Assembly: GCF_000721235.1 (NCBI RefSeq)
Contig: NZ_JOFH01000023.1
Coordinates: 62,001-126,000 of the forward strand
Source: Streptomyces olivaceus
GTDB taxonomy: Bacteria > Actinomycetota > Actinomycetes > Streptomycetales > Streptomycetaceae
Length of the DNA stretch: 64,000 nt
Direction: 5' to 3'
This document shows, piece after piece, positions 9,680 to 18,952 of the stretch. Numbering within the stretch: the first letter of the stretch is position 1; each line of letters starts with the position of its first letter. Position numbers and translations under genes: made by a program. The notes beneath the pieces are model-generated. The model saw only the letters and a list, made by a program, of their open reading frames with translations, made no database searches and was not told the origin of the DNA.

Positions 9680-10492
9680 ATGCCGGACCGCAGCCTGCGA
9701 CTGCTCACGCTCCCCCAGCAGTCGGTGCAGCAAGGGGAGCGCAGCACCGTGTTGCTGCGGGAGCGCCCCTCGTCACCGCCCGACTCGGCCTCGGACCACT
9801 CGTCCCCGGACCGGAGGAGCGACGGCAAGCCGGACGACGCGGGCGAGCAGGACAACCCGTTCGCGCCACCCCCGGAGGGCACGCCGGACAGCCCCTGGCA
9901 GCCGCGGCACCCGTCCGGCGACGGCGGCTCCCAGGACCCGTCCGGCGCGCAGGGCGACGGACGGTCCCCGTGGGGCGGCCAGTGGAGCGACCGCCAGCCC
10001 GGCCGCTCCCCCGGCGGTTTCGGCGAGCGCCCCGGCGCTTCCGGGCCCGAGGGGTCGGGCAACACCCCGGGTCCGCGCTGGGACCCGACCGACCCGTCCC
10101 AGCGGCGTGCCCGCTACGCCCTGCTGAGCGGCATGTGGGCCCTCTTCTTCGCCCTCCTGGCCTGGCCCTACGTGGCCCTGCTGCTCGGCGCGCCGGCCGT
10201 GTACTGGGCGATCAGCGCGCTGCGCGCGGGACCCCGCGCCGCCGCCGACCCGGACACCCCGGCCGCCGCCCGGCCCGCCGAGCAGACCCGCCGCCCGCAG
10301 CGCACCGCCGCGATCAGCGGCCTGGTCCTGTCGTCGCTGGCGATCGTCCTGGTCGCCGCGTCCTTCAGTGCCCAGCTGGTCTACAGCGACTACTACACCT
10401 GCCGCGACGACGCCCTGACCAACACGGCGAAGCAGTCCTGCGAACGCCATCTGCCGGAACAGCTGAGGGACCTGCTGGGCTCGGAGGACTGA
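9680..10492 (+). CDS. Membrane protein with long disordered N terminus
   Basis: 270 residues from ATG 9680, preceded by AAGGGGAAGA at ~9 nt; the frame is open upstream but runs through promoter repeats. Residues 1-150 are Pro/Gly/Ser/Asp-rich and probably disordered and cytoplasmic. Two closely spaced helices follow ([30 protein letters not shown]), then a third ([18 protein letters not shown]), and a short Cys-containing tail ([18 protein letters not shown]). The pattern resembles DUF4190-like proteins but I cannot name a family. It converges on the DUF6350 gene with only 18 bp between stops. Confidence 0.8.
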   Translation: MPDRSLRLLTLPQQSVQQGERSTVLLRERPSSPPDSASDHSSPDRRSDGKPDDAGEQDNPFAPPPEGTPDSPWQPRHPSGDGGSQDPSGAQGDGRSPWGGQWSDRQPGRSPGGFGERPGASGPEGSGNTPGPRWDPTDPSQRRARYALLSGMWALFFALLAWPYVALLLGAPAVYWAISALRAGPRAAADPDTPAAARPAEQTRRPQRTAAISGLVLSSLAIVLVAASFSAQLVYSDYYTCRDDALTNTAKQSCERHLPEQLRDLLGSED

Positions 10493-10510
10493 CCTCCGGC
10501 GCCGCAGGCG

Positions 10511-12214
10511 TCACACCCCGCCCCCGGACCGCTCCCCCGGCACGTCCACGGGCACGTCCACGGGCACGTCCACGGGCACGTCCACGGGCAGGAAGTCGTA
10601 CGCCGCACCGTCCCCCGCCTCGCCCTCGTCGTCGTACAGCCCGAACGGCATCCCCTTCCCGTCCGCGCCCCTGCCCGCACTCCCGCCCCGCTTCCCCGCC
10701 TGGGCGCCGCTCCCCGCATCCCGCCTCCACCACAGCCACCGCCACCGCCCCGCCGAAGGCAACCGCATCCACGGCCACGCACCCCGGCCCTCCTCGGCGC
10801 CCTCGTCGGCCCCGCCCTTCTCCACGGCCCGCGGTGCGGCGTCGCCCCGGCACCGCCACGCCCGCGCCCCCACAGCGACCGGCACCGCGACCACCGCGGC
10901 CCAGGCCAGCGTCGCGCCCCCGGCCTGCCACCACACCGGCCCGAACCGCGCGAGCGCACCGTTCCCGAGCGACCCGCCCGCGAACGCGGCCAGCAGGGCG
11001 ACGAGGCCCGCGCACAGGACGGCGGCCACGAGGGCGGCGCCGGCGGTCCGCCGCCAGGACCAGGCCGCGCCCGCCCCGGCCGTCGCCGCCCGGGCCGTGA
11101 ACCACCCCACCACCGCGCCCGCCGCCAGCGGCACCGCCCCGGCAGCCCACTGCAGCGGCGTGCCGGGACCCGCCTCCGGGACCGCCGCCAGCAGGGGCAA
11201 CGGCGGCAACTGCGAGGCGGGAGCCGAGGAGAAGGGGGCCACGACATGCCCGGTACCGAGCACGAACCCCGGGCCCAGCGCGTACACCGCCGCCCACACC
11301 GCGGCGTTCGGCACCAGCGCCAGGCAGAGCAGCAGCACGGCGAACCGTCCCGACCAGTTGTCGGTCAACCGCAGGAAGGCGTCCGCCGCGGTCGTGCCGT
11401 GCCACACCAACGACACCGCGAGCAGCAGCGCGCCGCCCCCGACGAGCACCGCCGCGCCGGCGCCCGCGGCACGCGTCGCGGCGCCCAGGCGCGCGTCCGG
11501 CTCCACCATCAGCTCGCGCAGCTTGCGGGGCAGCACGCGCAGCACCCGCCCCACCGGCCCACCCGGCCGCCCGAACGCCGTCCACACCCCGGCGCCGGCG
11601 GCCCCCATGGCCACCAGAGGCAGGCACACCGCCGCCCACCACCAGGAGGGCCGCAGCGCGCCGCCCTGCGCGTACAGGACGACGGGCGCGGCGACGGCGA
11701 GGTAGCCGAGCACGACCCCGGTCCAGGCGTTGCGCGCGGAGACGGGCGGCGGACCGGCATCCGGCACGCCCTCCATCCACGCCGGGCGCACACCGGCTCC
11801 CGCCTTCGGTCCCGGCCTGCCCGACCCCACGGCCACGCCCACACCGTCCCCGGGGTCCGTGGCGTCCCGGGCCGCCCGGTGCAGGAGCCACACCGGCAGG
11901 AGGAGCAGCAGCAGCGGGGCGACGCCGACGGGCGCGGGCGTGCCGGAGAGCGTGTCGGCCCGGACCAGTTCGGCGCCGTGCGCCAGCACCCACAGGGCAG
12001 CCGCGACGTGCAGGGCGCCGTCCGGCCCGCTGTCGGGGTACGGCGAGCTGATCCACAGCAGCGTCACGAGCGCGGCGCACGACGCCAGTCCCAGGACCGC
12101 CGCGACCGCGCCGCCCAGGAGGCCGGCCGCCAGCCCGGGTGACCGGTCGCGCCACCGGGTGCGCAGGGCGGCGAACGGGTTCGGGCGAGCGGTCGTCTGC
12201 ATCACGCCCGCCAT
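10511..12214 (-). CDS. DUF6350 polytopic membrane protein (PerM-like)
   Basis: 567 residues, strongly hydrophobic, with roughly eight to ten membrane helices between residues 25 and 460 ([67 protein letters not shown]; and others) and a charged cytoplasmic tail. The layout and the [31 protein letters not shown] region fit DUF6350, often labelled cell division protein PerM in actinobacteria; that label comes from mycobacterial work and is not proven here. The tail ends in a VDVP repeat encoded by four exact 12-bp units. It is divergent from the XRE/sigma gene. Confidence 0.85.
   Translation of the reverse strand: MAGVMQTTARPNPFAALRTRWRDRSPGLAAGLLGGAVAAVLGLASCAALVTLLWISSPYPDSGPDGALHVAAALWVLAHGAELVRADTLSGTPAPVGVAPLLLLLLPVWLLHRAARDATDPGDGVGVAVGSGRPGPKAGAGVRPAWMEGVPDAGPPPVSARNAWTGVVLGYLAVAAPVVLYAQGGALRPSWWWAAVCLPLVAMGAAGAGVWTAFGRPGGPVGRVLRVLPRKLRELMVEPDARLGAATRAAGAGAAVLVGGGALLLAVSLVWHGTTAADAFLRLTDNWSGRFAVLLLCLALVPNAAVWAAVYALGPGFVLGTGHVVAPFSSAPASQLPPLPLLAAVPEAGPGTPLQWAAGAVPLAAGAVVGWFTARAATAGAGAAWSWRRTAGAALVAAVLCAGLVALLAAFAGGSLGNGALARFGPVWWQAGGATLAWAAVVAVPVAVGARAWRCRGDAAPRAVEKGGADEGAEEGRGAWPWMRLPSAGRWRWLWWRRDAGSGAQAGKRGGSAGRGADGKGMPFGLYDDEGEAGDGAAYDFLPVDVPVDVPVDVPVDVPGERSGGGV
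10541..10588. repeat. 12-bp tandem repeat (4 exact units) inside the 3' end of the DUF6350 gene
   Basis: Four perfect copies of CACGTCCACGGG. On the coding (minus) strand they encode a Val-Asp-Val-Pro tetrapeptide repeat near the C terminus. The length is a multiple of 3, so copy-number change would not shift the frame. Confidence 0.9.
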
Positions 12215-12310
12215 GCTCCCAACGACACGCGCTTTCCCGTCGTAACGCGCGAAGCACCGCTGTGTCGCTCAATATATGTTTATGTACTTTTTCGTACGAA
12301 GGAGTGTCTT
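12215..12310. promoter_or_regulatory. AT-rich divergent promoter region
   Basis: The 96-bp gap contains an unusually AT-rich stretch (about 12270-12295, including ATATATGTTTATGT) just before an AAGGAG ribosome-binding site and the GTG at 12311. It probably carries the promoter of the XRE/sigma gene and, leftward, that of the DUF6350 gene. I could not assign exact hexamers. Confidence 0.5.
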
Positions 12311-13543
12311 GTGACACGGAGCCCCGCGACCCCGCTCCCGCCTCCCAAGGCACGCCGACGCCTGCGCGAGGCCGCCGCGTTGACGCAGACTCAGCTCGCG
12401 ACCCGGGTGAACGTCACCCGAGCGACGATCCGTGCGTGGGAGAGCGGTCGCACGGCCCCACGCGGCCGCAAACGGGAGGCGTACGCGAGGCTGCTCAAGA
12501 CCCTGGCCGAGGAGGACGCGGCACGGGGCACACGGTCGACCCCGCCTCCCGAGCCGGCACCGACACCGGTGCTTGAGCCGGTGTCAGGCCCGGCGTCAGA
12601 CACAGCGTCGGACCCGGTGTCGGACCCGGTGTCGGACCCGGTGTCAGGGCCTGAGAAGGGATCGGAGCCGGAACCGGGGTCGGGGCTGGAACCGGAGTCG
12701 GGATCGGAGCCGGAACCGGTACCAGAACCGGCCCCCGAGCACCCCGTCCTGACGCCCGCCCAGGCGTTCGACGCCCTGTACGAGTTCAGCGCCCCCGCCC
12801 TCGTACGGCAGGCCTACCTGCTGACCGGCCGTCGCGAGTTGGCCCGCGAGTCGGTGGAGCGCGCCTTCCAGACCGCCTGGGAGCGCTGGCCCGAGGTGGC
12901 GCGCGACCGGGACCCGGTGGGCTGGGTGCGGGCGACGGCGTACGAGTTCGCGCTCTCCCCCTGGCAGCGCTTCCGCCCGCGTCACCGGCAGCCCGAACCG
13001 CCGCCCGCGGACCCCGGCGACCGCACGCTGCTGAACGCGCTGCTCAGACTGGGGCCGCAGCACCGCCGCACCCTGGTGCTGTACGACGGGGTGGGCCTGG
13101 ACCTGCCCGAGACGGCAGCGGAGACGGAGGCGAGCACTCCGGCGGCCGCGAACCGGCTGCTGCACGCCCGCGAGACCGTCGCCGGGCGGCTGCCCGCGCT
13201 GGCCGACTCGCGGGTACTGCACCAGCGGCTGACCGAGCTGGCGTCGGCCGAGCGGCTGTGGGCGGCCAAGCCGACCGGGGTGCGCAAGGGCGGCGAACGC
13301 CGGGCGCGGTTCCGGACCCGGGCCGCGATCGCCTTCACCGTCGCCCTGATCGGCGCCACGGCGCTGACGGTGCGCACCGCGCCGACCCACTACGAACCGG
13401 CCGTGTCCCCGGGAGTGGCGGTGCGCGGGGTGCCGCCGCGGGTGGCGCCCGGCTCGCTGTCGGAGGCGGAGCGGGAGCTGCGGCAGAAGCTGCGCGACCG
13501 GTTGCAGGACGGGCCCGAACGGCTGGAGCCGCGCCTCGAATGA
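12311..13543 (+). CDS. XRE HTH fused to ECF-sigma-like domain, with C-terminal membrane helix
   Basis: 410 residues from GTG 12311, preceded by AAGGAG. Residues ~15-70 are an XRE HTH (LREAAALTQTQLATRVNV, then TIRAWESGRTAP). A repeat linker (~75-150) of SDPV and E-P-E-x units follows. Residues ~155-215 look like sigma region 2 (QAYLLTGRRELARESVERAF...WERWPEVARDRDPVGWVRA) and ~235-300 like region 4 (LLRLGPQHRRTLVLYDGVGL). A helix (~335-352, AAIAFTVALIGATALTV) and a short exported tail finish the protein. Region 4 looks weak for -35 binding, and a sigma-like body tethered to the membrane beside an XRE domain is unusual. It may be a membrane-bound regulator rather than a working sigma factor. It stands alone. 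Confidence 0.75.
   Translation: MTRSPATPLPPPKARRRLREAAALTQTQLATRVNVTRATIRAWESGRTAPRGRKREAYARLLKTLAEEDAARGTRSTPPPEPAPTPVLEPVSGPASDTASDPVSDPVSDPVSGPEKGSEPEPGSGLEPESGSEPEPVPEPAPEHPVLTPAQAFDALYEFSAPALVRQAYLLTGRRELARESVERAFQTAWERWPEVARDRDPVGWVRATAYEFALSPWQRFRPRHRQPEPPPADPGDRTLLNALLRLGPQHRRTLVLYDGVGLDLPETAAETEASTPAAANRLLHARETVAGRLPALADSRVLHQRLTELASAERLWAAKPTGVRKGGERRARFRTRAAIAFTVALIGATALTVRTAPTHYEPAVSPGVAVRGVPPRVAPGSLSEAERELRQKLRDRLQDGPERLEPRLE
12581..12652. repeat. 12-bp tandem repeats coding an SDPV linker
   Basis: Units of (G)(T/C)GTCGGACCCG repeat; three near-identical copies occupy 12605-12640, flanked by degenerate copies. They encode the Ser-Asp-Pro-Val linker of the XRE/sigma-like protein and preserve the frame. 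Confidence 0.8.
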
Positions 13544-13627
13544 CCCACGGCTGGCCCACCGCTGACCCACGGAGGGCCCACGGCTGGCTTGTGAACGATC
13601 CACCGGACGACCATGGGCCGGTATACG

Positions 13628-13667
13628 CCGAGTGGCCCGCTCCCCGGGAAGGGGGCGGGCCACTCGG
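13628..13667 (-). terminator. Terminator downstream of sucD
   Basis: Perfect 13-bp inverted repeat (arms 13628-13640 and 13655-13667, CCGAGTGGCCCGC / GCGGGCCACTCGG) with a 14-nt loop, 33 bp past the sucD stop and 85 bp past the convergent XRE/sigma gene; probably bidirectional. Confidence 0.8.
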
Positions 13668-13699
13668 TGCGGAACAGGCGCTCGGCCGGTGGGGCCGGG

Positions 13700-14584
13700 T
13701 CAGCCGGCCAGGACGGCGCGGGCGAGCTTGGCCGTCTCGGTCGGCGTCTTGCCGACCTTGACGCCGGCGGCCTCCAGGGCCTCCTTCTTCGCCTGGGCGG
13801 TGCCGGACGAACCGGAGACGATGGCGCCGGCGTGGCCCATGGTCTTGCCCTCGGGCGCGGTGAAGCCCGCGACGTAGCCGACGACCGGCTTGGTCACGTT
13901 CTTCGCGATGTACTCCGCCGCACGCTCCTCGGCGTCGCCGCCGATCTCGCCGATCATGACGATCAGGTCGGTCTCGGGGTCGGCCTCGAACGCGGCGAGC
14001 GCGTCGATGTGCGTGGTGCCGATGATCGGGTCGCCACCGATGCCGACGGCGGTCGAGAAGCCGATGTCACGCAGTTCGTACATCATCTGGTACGTCAGCG
14101 TGCCGGACTTCGAGACCAGGCCGATACGGCCCGGCTTGGTGATGTCGCCCGGGATGATGCCGACGTTGGACTGGCCCGGGGTGATGATGCCGGGGCAGTT
14201 CGGGCCGATGATCCGGGTCTTGTTGCCCTTCTTGCCGGCGTACGACCAGAAGGCGGCGGAGTCGTGCACCGCGATGCCCTCGGTGATCACGACGGCCAGC
14301 GGGATCTCGGCGTCGATGGCCTCGACGACGGCGTCCTTGGTGAACTTCTCCGGCACGAAGATGACGGAGACGTTGGCGCCGGTCTTCTCGATGGCCTCCT
14401 TGACGGTGCCGAAGACCGGTACCTCGTTGCCGTCGAAGTCCACGGAGGTGCCCGCCTTGCGCGGGTTCACGCCGCCCACGACCTCGGTGCCGTCACCGAG
14501 CATGAGCTTGGTGTGCTTCATGCCGGTGGCGCCGGTCATGCCCTGGACGATGACCTTGCTGTCCTTGTTGAGCCAGATAGCCAT
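13700..14584 (-). CDS. sucD: SucD: succinyl-CoA synthetase alpha subunit
   Basis: 294 residues, the normal length. It binds CoA and carries the phosphohistidine of succinyl-CoA synthetase, which makes succinate plus ATP or GTP in the TCA cycle. Motifs are the CoA-binding [13 protein letters not shown], the [12 protein letters not shown] loop, and the active-site [12 protein letters not shown] with the phosphorylated His. It lies 28 bp after sucC in a two-gene operon, closed by the hairpin at 13628-13667. Confidence 0.98.
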   Translation of the reverse strand: MAIWLNKDSKVIVQGMTGATGMKHTKLMLGDGTEVVGGVNPRKAGTSVDFDGNEVPVFGTVKEAIEKTGANVSVIFVPEKFTKDAVVEAIDAEIPLAVVITEGIAVHDSAAFWSYAGKKGNKTRIIGPNCPGIITPGQSNVGIIPGDITKPGRIGLVSKSGTLTYQMMYELRDIGFSTAVGIGGDPIIGTTHIDALAAFEADPETDLIVMIGEIGGDAEERAAEYIAKNVTKPVVGYVAGFTAPEGKTMGHAGAIVSGSSGTAQAKKEALEAAGVKVGKTPTETAKLARAVLAG

Positions 14585-14612
14585 GGTGTGTTGGTGTCCT
14601 CGTCCTGAGTGC

Positions 14613-15797
14613 TTACTTGGCGGCGGCGTGAGCCAGCTCGGCGGCCTTGTCGGCCGCGCCGTCCATGGTGTCGACGCGCTGGACCAGCGGGTGGTCGGCG
14701 TCGGTGAGGATCTTGCGGCCCAGCTCGGCGTTGTTGCCGTCGAGACGGACGACGAGCGGCTTCTCGACCTTCTCGCCGCGGTCCTCCAGGAGCTTCAGCG
14801 CCTGGACGATGCCGTTGGCGACCTCGTCGCAGGCGGTGATGCCGCCGAAGACGTTGACGAACACGGAGCGGACGTCCGGGTCGCCGAGGATGATCTCCAG
14901 GCCGTTCGCCATGACCTGGGCGGAGGCGCCGCCACCGATGTCCAGGAAGTTGGCGGGCTTGACGTTGCCGTGCGCCTCACCGGCGTACGCGACGACGTCC
15001 AGGGTGCTCATGACGAGACCCGCGCCGTTGCCGATGATGCCGACCTCGCCGTCGAGCTTGACGTAGTTGAGGTTCTTCTCCTTGGCGGCGGCCTCGAGCG
15101 GGTTGGCCGCGGCCTTGTCGTGGAGGGCCTCGAAGTCGGGGTGACGGAACTCGGCGTTGTCGTCCAGCGACACCTTGCCGTCCAGGGCGATGACGTCGCC
15201 GGAGACGACCTTGGCCAGCGGGTTGACCTCGACCAGGAGGGCGTCCTCCTTGATGAAGGTGTCCCACAGCTTGACCAGGACGTTCACGACCTGGTCGGCG
15301 ACCTCGGCCGGGAACTTCGCCGCCTCGACGATCTCGCGCGCCTTCTCCGGCGTCACGCCGTCGATCGCGTCGATCGGGGTCTTGGCGACGGCCTCCGGAC
15401 GGGTGGCCGCCACCTCCTCGATCTCCATGCCGCCCTCGACGGAGGCGATGGAGAGGAAGGTGCGGTTGGCACGGTCGAGGAGGAAGGAGACGTAGTACTC
15501 CTCGACGATCTCGGGCGCGGTCTCGGCGATCATCACCTTGTGGACCGTGTGGCCCTTGATGTCCATACCGAGGATGTCCGTCGCGCGGGCGACGGCCTCG
15601 TCCGCCGAAGCGGCGAGCTTCACGCCGCCGGCCTTGCCGCGGCCACCGACCTTCACCTGAGCCTTGACGACGGACTTGCCGCCCAGACCCTCGGTGATCG
15701 CGCGCGCCGCCTCAGGCGTGTCGATGACTTCACCGGCCAGCACCGGTACATCGTGCTTGGCGAAGAGGTCCCTCGCCTGGTACTCGAACAGGTCCAC
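14613..15797 (-). CDS. sucC: SucC: succinyl-CoA synthetase beta subunit
   Basis: 394 residues from a GTG at 15797. It carries the ATP-grasp and nucleotide-specificity region of succinyl-CoA synthetase. Signatures are [15 protein letters not shown] at the N terminus, [24 protein letters not shown] for metal binding, and [16 protein letters not shown] in the CoA-ligase domain. It is the promoter-proximal gene of sucC-sucD. The GTG start has only a GGAAGCGC-type ribosome-binding site. Confidence 0.98.
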   Translation of the reverse strand: MDLFEYQARDLFAKHDVPVLAGEVIDTPEAARAITEGLGGKSVVKAQVKVGGRGKAGGVKLAASADEAVARATDILGMDIKGHTVHKVMIAETAPEIVEEYYVSFLLDRANRTFLSIASVEGGMEIEEVAATRPEAVAKTPIDAIDGVTPEKAREIVEAAKFPAEVADQVVNVLVKLWDTFIKEDALLVEVNPLAKVVSGDVIALDGKVSLDDNAEFRHPDFEALHDKAAANPLEAAAKEKNLNYVKLDGEVGIIGNGAGLVMSTLDVVAYAGEAHGNVKPANFLDIGGGASAQVMANGLEIILGDPDVRSVFVNVFGGITACDEVANGIVQALKLLEDRGEKVEKPLVVRLDGNNAELGRKILTDADHPLVQRVDTMDGAADKAAELAHAAAK

Positions 15798-16542
15798 GCG
15801 CTTCCGTCCCTATCAGTGATCTCGCGGTTCGTTGGATGCGTGGGCGTGCCGCGAAGGGCAACGTGACGTCCGCCGTGAGTCACAAGGGGGGCGCACACGG
15901 TGTCCGAGCGCGCGGCATGTCCGTCTCGCAGGTTATCGCCGGACGTGGGGGGTCTCTAAATCGCGGGTCACACCTGAGCGGTGATACCTGTCACATGATG
16001 CCTCGCTCACTGGCACGGCGTGCCGTTCGCGAGGGACCGGCCATGGGGCCGCACCGGACTCGCGGTGGGCGACGCGAGGCGCGCCGTAGGGGGCGGCGGC
16101 CGGGGGTGGTGGAGGACCTCACCGGGCTGGGGTTGGCCCGGTGAGGTCCGGGTGCCCCGGGGGGTGCGCTGGATTGCGGACCTCCTGGGGGCTTGGCGCG
16201 GTTGGTCCCCACCCCAATGGGGACCAGCCGGCCTGTCCGCGGAGTTTCGCCCGGAGGAGGGCCGACGGCTTTCGGCCGTCCGTCCGGCGCTGCCGCTCCG
16301 CGGAGACCTGCCGCGACCTCCGGGGCGGAGCGCGGATGTCGCGGTGCCGCCGGGCGTCGCACTGGATGCCGGGTGCGAGTACGGGCCCGGGGTGACGGCG
16401 TGCACGAGCGCACCGTCCTGAGGGGGCGGTGCCATCCGCCGGGGTCACAGGGCATGCGAGCGGCGGAGGAGCGAGTGGGGAGCGGGCGGAGAATCAGGGG
16501 AATCAAAGGAGCGGGGCGACTGCGCCGCACTCCGTCGCGCAC
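15798..16542. other. 745-bp non-coding region with several strong hairpins, upstream of sucC
   Basis: No reading frame here looks like a protein on either strand. The region holds the leftward sucC promoter, an imperfect palindrome GTGATACCTGTCAC at 15981-15994, and at least four inverted repeats: 16114-16149 (14-bp arms), 16204-16225 (8-bp arms), 16264-16280 (6-bp arms, TTTCG loop) and 16294-16332 (8-bp arms). One may terminate the leftward gene ending at 16543. The purpose of the rest is unknown. Confidence 0.6.
16114..16149. terminator. Strong 14-bp inverted repeat in the sucC upstream region
   Basis: Arms 16114-16127 and 16136-16149 (GGACCTCACCGGGC / GCCCGGTGAGGTCC) with an 8-nt loop, perfect. 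It looks like an intrinsic terminator but lies ~390 bp from the end of the nearest leftward gene (16543), so its partner transcript is uncertain. Confidence 0.5.
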
Positions 16543-17532
16543 CTACGCGGGCGAGACCGGGATGTCCCGGTACGGATCCCGGGTGCCGCCCTCGTCGGCC
16601 CGCACCAGGACGGCGGCGACGAGCCGCAAGGGGATCCGGTGGTACGGCGTGACCGCGTGCGCGTCGCCGTGACGCGGCACTCCGTGGTCGGCGCCCGAGG
16701 CGGTACCGAGCGAACCGTCGGGGTCGCCGTGCGTCCCGGGAGCCTCTGCCTCCGCGGCGGCCGTCGGCCCCGCTCTGCCGGTGCCGGTGCCGCTGGTGTG
16801 AGCGTCCGGGAGCAGCTCCCCGCCGGCACCGGAAGCGGGGCCGTAGCGGGCCGCGGTCGCGGCGGCCCCAGGGACGTCGACGCTTGATGCGTCGGGCGAG
16901 CCGCCCTGCCGGTCGGCCTCTCCGGCGGCAGGACCGGAGTCCGGTCTGTCCGGCGCCGGACGCTCGGAGCGGCCGGTCGCGCCCCGCTGGTCCGACGCCC
17001 CGGACGGGCCGCCGACCCCGGAGAGATCCGGGAGTACGGATACCGGCGGCACGGACAGCGAGGGCAACGACGGCGACGGGAGCGACGGGAGCGGGGAGGC
17101 CGGGGGAGGCACCGGGGCGGCGGACGGAAGCGTCGACAGCACGTCCCGTGCCGTCGCCCGCACCTTGCCGACGGCCGTCTCCACCGTGTCACGGACCGGC
17201 CTCGCGACCCGGTCCGTCGCGGACCGCACGACATCCGCCGTGACCGGACGGAGGTCCGGCGGCACCGCGCCGGAGCCGTCACCACGAACGGCCGGAGCCT
17301 CTTCGGCGCCCCGGCCTCCCCCGGCCGGATCACTCCCGGCCGAAGCTGTCGCGACCCTGCCGACCGCGTCTCCGAGGGACGGCGCACCGTCGGCGGCCTG
17401 TGCCCGGGTCGCGCAGAGCACCCCGAGCACGAACAACCCGCCCATCAGCAGCGCCAGGCGCAGCGCACGCCGCCCGGCCGCCGTGCGCATCACGCGCAGG
17501 GCGGCACCGGGCAGTGCTGCTGACCAGGTCAC
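16543..17532 (-). CDS. Secreted or membrane-anchored low-complexity protein
   Basis: I choose GTG 17532 because it has GGGAGG nine bases upstream; longer in-frame starts exist to 17625. That gives 329 residues. A signal peptide or anchor is clear (RLALLMGGLFVLGVLCATRAQA, cleavage likely after AQA). The mature part is Pro/Ser/Ala/Gly/Asp-rich, with an SLPSLPSPSLPSLS repeat, and the last ~35 residues (YHRIPLRLVAAVLVRADEGG, then TRDPYRDIPVSPA) look more conserved. I do not recognise a family. It is the last leftward gene before the sucC upstream region and is separated from the VWA gene by 253 bp of C-rich repeats. Confidence 0.7.
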   Translation of the reverse strand: MTWSAALPGAALRVMRTAAGRRALRLALLMGGLFVLGVLCATRAQAADGAPSLGDAVGRVATASAGSDPAGGGRGAEEAPAVRGDGSGAVPPDLRPVTADVVRSATDRVARPVRDTVETAVGKVRATARDVLSTLPSAAPVPPPASPLPSLPSPSLPSLSVPPVSVLPDLSGVGGPSGASDQRGATGRSERPAPDRPDSGPAAGEADRQGGSPDASSVDVPGAAATAARYGPASGAGGELLPDAHTSGTGTGRAGPTAAAEAEAPGTHGDPDGSLGTASGADHGVPRHGDAHAVTPYHRIPLRLVAAVLVRADEGGTRDPYRDIPVSPA

Positions 17533-17785
17533 GGTGGGAAGGCCTCCCGTACGGCGGACCGATGCGTGTGTCGCAGTGTGCGTCGAATCGCGTACCGGCT
17601 CACGTGTCGGACAACGCGTCGACATCGATGACGCGCGATCCTCGCACGGAACTCGGCGGGTAACGCAAGCCCCGCCGTCGCCGACGGGGGCCCATGTCCG
17701 TCTTTCCGACAGGAATCAGGTCACAACTGTCGACAAATCACCACCTGACGCCCCGCCACCCGCCGCCCCGCCACCCGCCGCTTCG

Positions 17786-18952
17786 TCACCCGGCGTCCGG
17801 TATCGGCAGGGGGCGCCTCTCGATCGCCGCCGCCATCACCTCCGGGAAGAGGTCGGGCGTGCAGGCGAACGCCGGTGCGCCGAGCGCCTCCAGTGCCGCC
17901 GCGTGTTCCCGGTCGTACGCGGGTGCTCCCTCGTCGGACAGGGCCAGCAGCGTCACGAACCGCACCCCTGCCGCCTGCATGGCCGCGACCCGCTTGAGCA
18001 TGCCGTTCCTCGCGCCTCCCTCGTACAGGTCGCTGATCAGCACGACGACGGTCTCCGTGGGCCGGGTGATCCGCGACTGGCAGTGGGCGAGCGCGCGGTT
18101 GATGTCCGTGCCACCGCCGAGTTGGGTGCCGAAGAGCACGTCGACCGGGTCGGCCAGCCGGTCGGTGAGGTCGACGACCGCCGTGTCGAAGACGACGAGG
18201 CGGGTGTCGATCGACCGCATGGACGCCAGCACCGCACCGAACACCGACGCGTACACGACGGACGCCGCCATCGAAGCCGACTGGTCCACGCACAGGACGA
18301 CTTCCTTGCGCACGGACCGGGACGCGCGCCCGTGCCCGACGAGCCGCTCCGGCACGAGGGTGCGCTGCTCGGGCAGGTAGTGCTTGAGGTTGGCCGCGAT
18401 CGTACGGTTCCAGTCGATGTCCTGGTGACGGGGCCTGCGGACACGTGCGCCGCGGTCCAGCGCGCCGGTCAGGGTGGCCCGGGTGCGGGTCGCGAGCCGT
18501 CGCTCGAGATCCTCCACGACCCTGCGTACGACGACCCGTGCCGTCTCCTTCGTCGTGTCCGGCATCGCCTTGTTGAGGGAGAGCAGGGTGCCGACCAGGT
18601 GCACGTCGGCCTCCACCGCCTCCAGCATCTCCGGCTCCAGCAGCAGCGTGGCGAGACCGAGCCGGTCGATCGCGTCCCGCTGCATGACCTGCACGACGGA
18701 GGAGGGGAAGTAGCTGCGGATGTCCCCCAGCCACCGCGCCACGGCCGGGGCGGAGGCCCCGAGCCCCGCCGAACGGTCCCGCCCCGCCCTCGGCGCCCTC
18801 TTTCCGTACAGCGTGGTGAGGGCTCCGTCCATCGCGGCGTCCTGCCCGGTGAGCGTGTGCCCGGTGCCGTCGGCCTCATCGCCGCCGAGCACCAGCCGCC
18901 ACCGCCGCAGCCGTTCCTGAGCGGCGCCGCTCTCCGTCACCCCGGCCGTCAT
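17786..18952 (-). CDS. VWA-domain protein of the MoxR-VWA island
   Basis: 388 residues. The C-terminal ~170 form a von Willebrand A domain with an intact MIDAS: DQSAS (D223, S225, S227), GGGTD (T282) and LISDLYEGG (D308). The N-terminal ~215 residues are helical and charged (LGDIRSYFPSSVVQVMQRDAI; WNRTIAANLKHYLPEQRTLVP). MIDAS domains bind metal-dependent ligands and commonly partner MoxR AAA+ ATPases, as in chelatases and RavA-ViaA. The start overlaps the DUF5682 stop by 4 bp (ATGA). The layout matches E. coli YehP as I recall it. It is probably the adaptor that the ATPase acts on or through. Confidence 0.9.
   Translation of the reverse strand: MTAGVTESGAAQERLRRWRLVLGGDEADGTGHTLTGQDAAMDGALTTLYGKRAPRAGRDRSAGLGASAPAVARWLGDIRSYFPSSVVQVMQRDAIDRLGLATLLLEPEMLEAVEADVHLVGTLLSLNKAMPDTTKETARVVVRRVVEDLERRLATRTRATLTGALDRGARVRRPRHQDIDWNRTIAANLKHYLPEQRTLVPERLVGHGRASRSVRKEVVLCVDQSASMAASVVYASVFGAVLASMRSIDTRLVVFDTAVVDLTDRLADPVDVLFGTQLGGGTDINRALAHCQSRITRPTETVVVLISDLYEGGARNGMLKRVAAMQAAGVRFVTLLALSDEGAPAYDREHAAALEALGAPAFACTPDLFPEVMAAAIERRPLPIPDAG

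Noticed and set aside
10541..12652. Short tandem repeats as a possible CRISPR array
   Set aside because: The 12-bp units have no spacers, lie inside coding sequence, and encode simple peptide repeats.
15981..15994. CRP-like palindrome upstream of sucC
   Set aside because: GTGA-N6-TCAC resembles the E. coli CRP half-sites but not the Streptomyces Crp spacing I recall, so no regulator is named.
15991..16542. Minus-strand open frame in the sucC upstream region
   Set aside because: Arg/Pro/Ser-rich with no ribosome-binding site or family pattern, and it runs through several hairpins.
16193..16672. Plus-strand open frame overlapping the secreted-protein gene
   Set aside because: Composition matches a shadow frame; it overlaps the clear leftward gene and lacks a convincing start.
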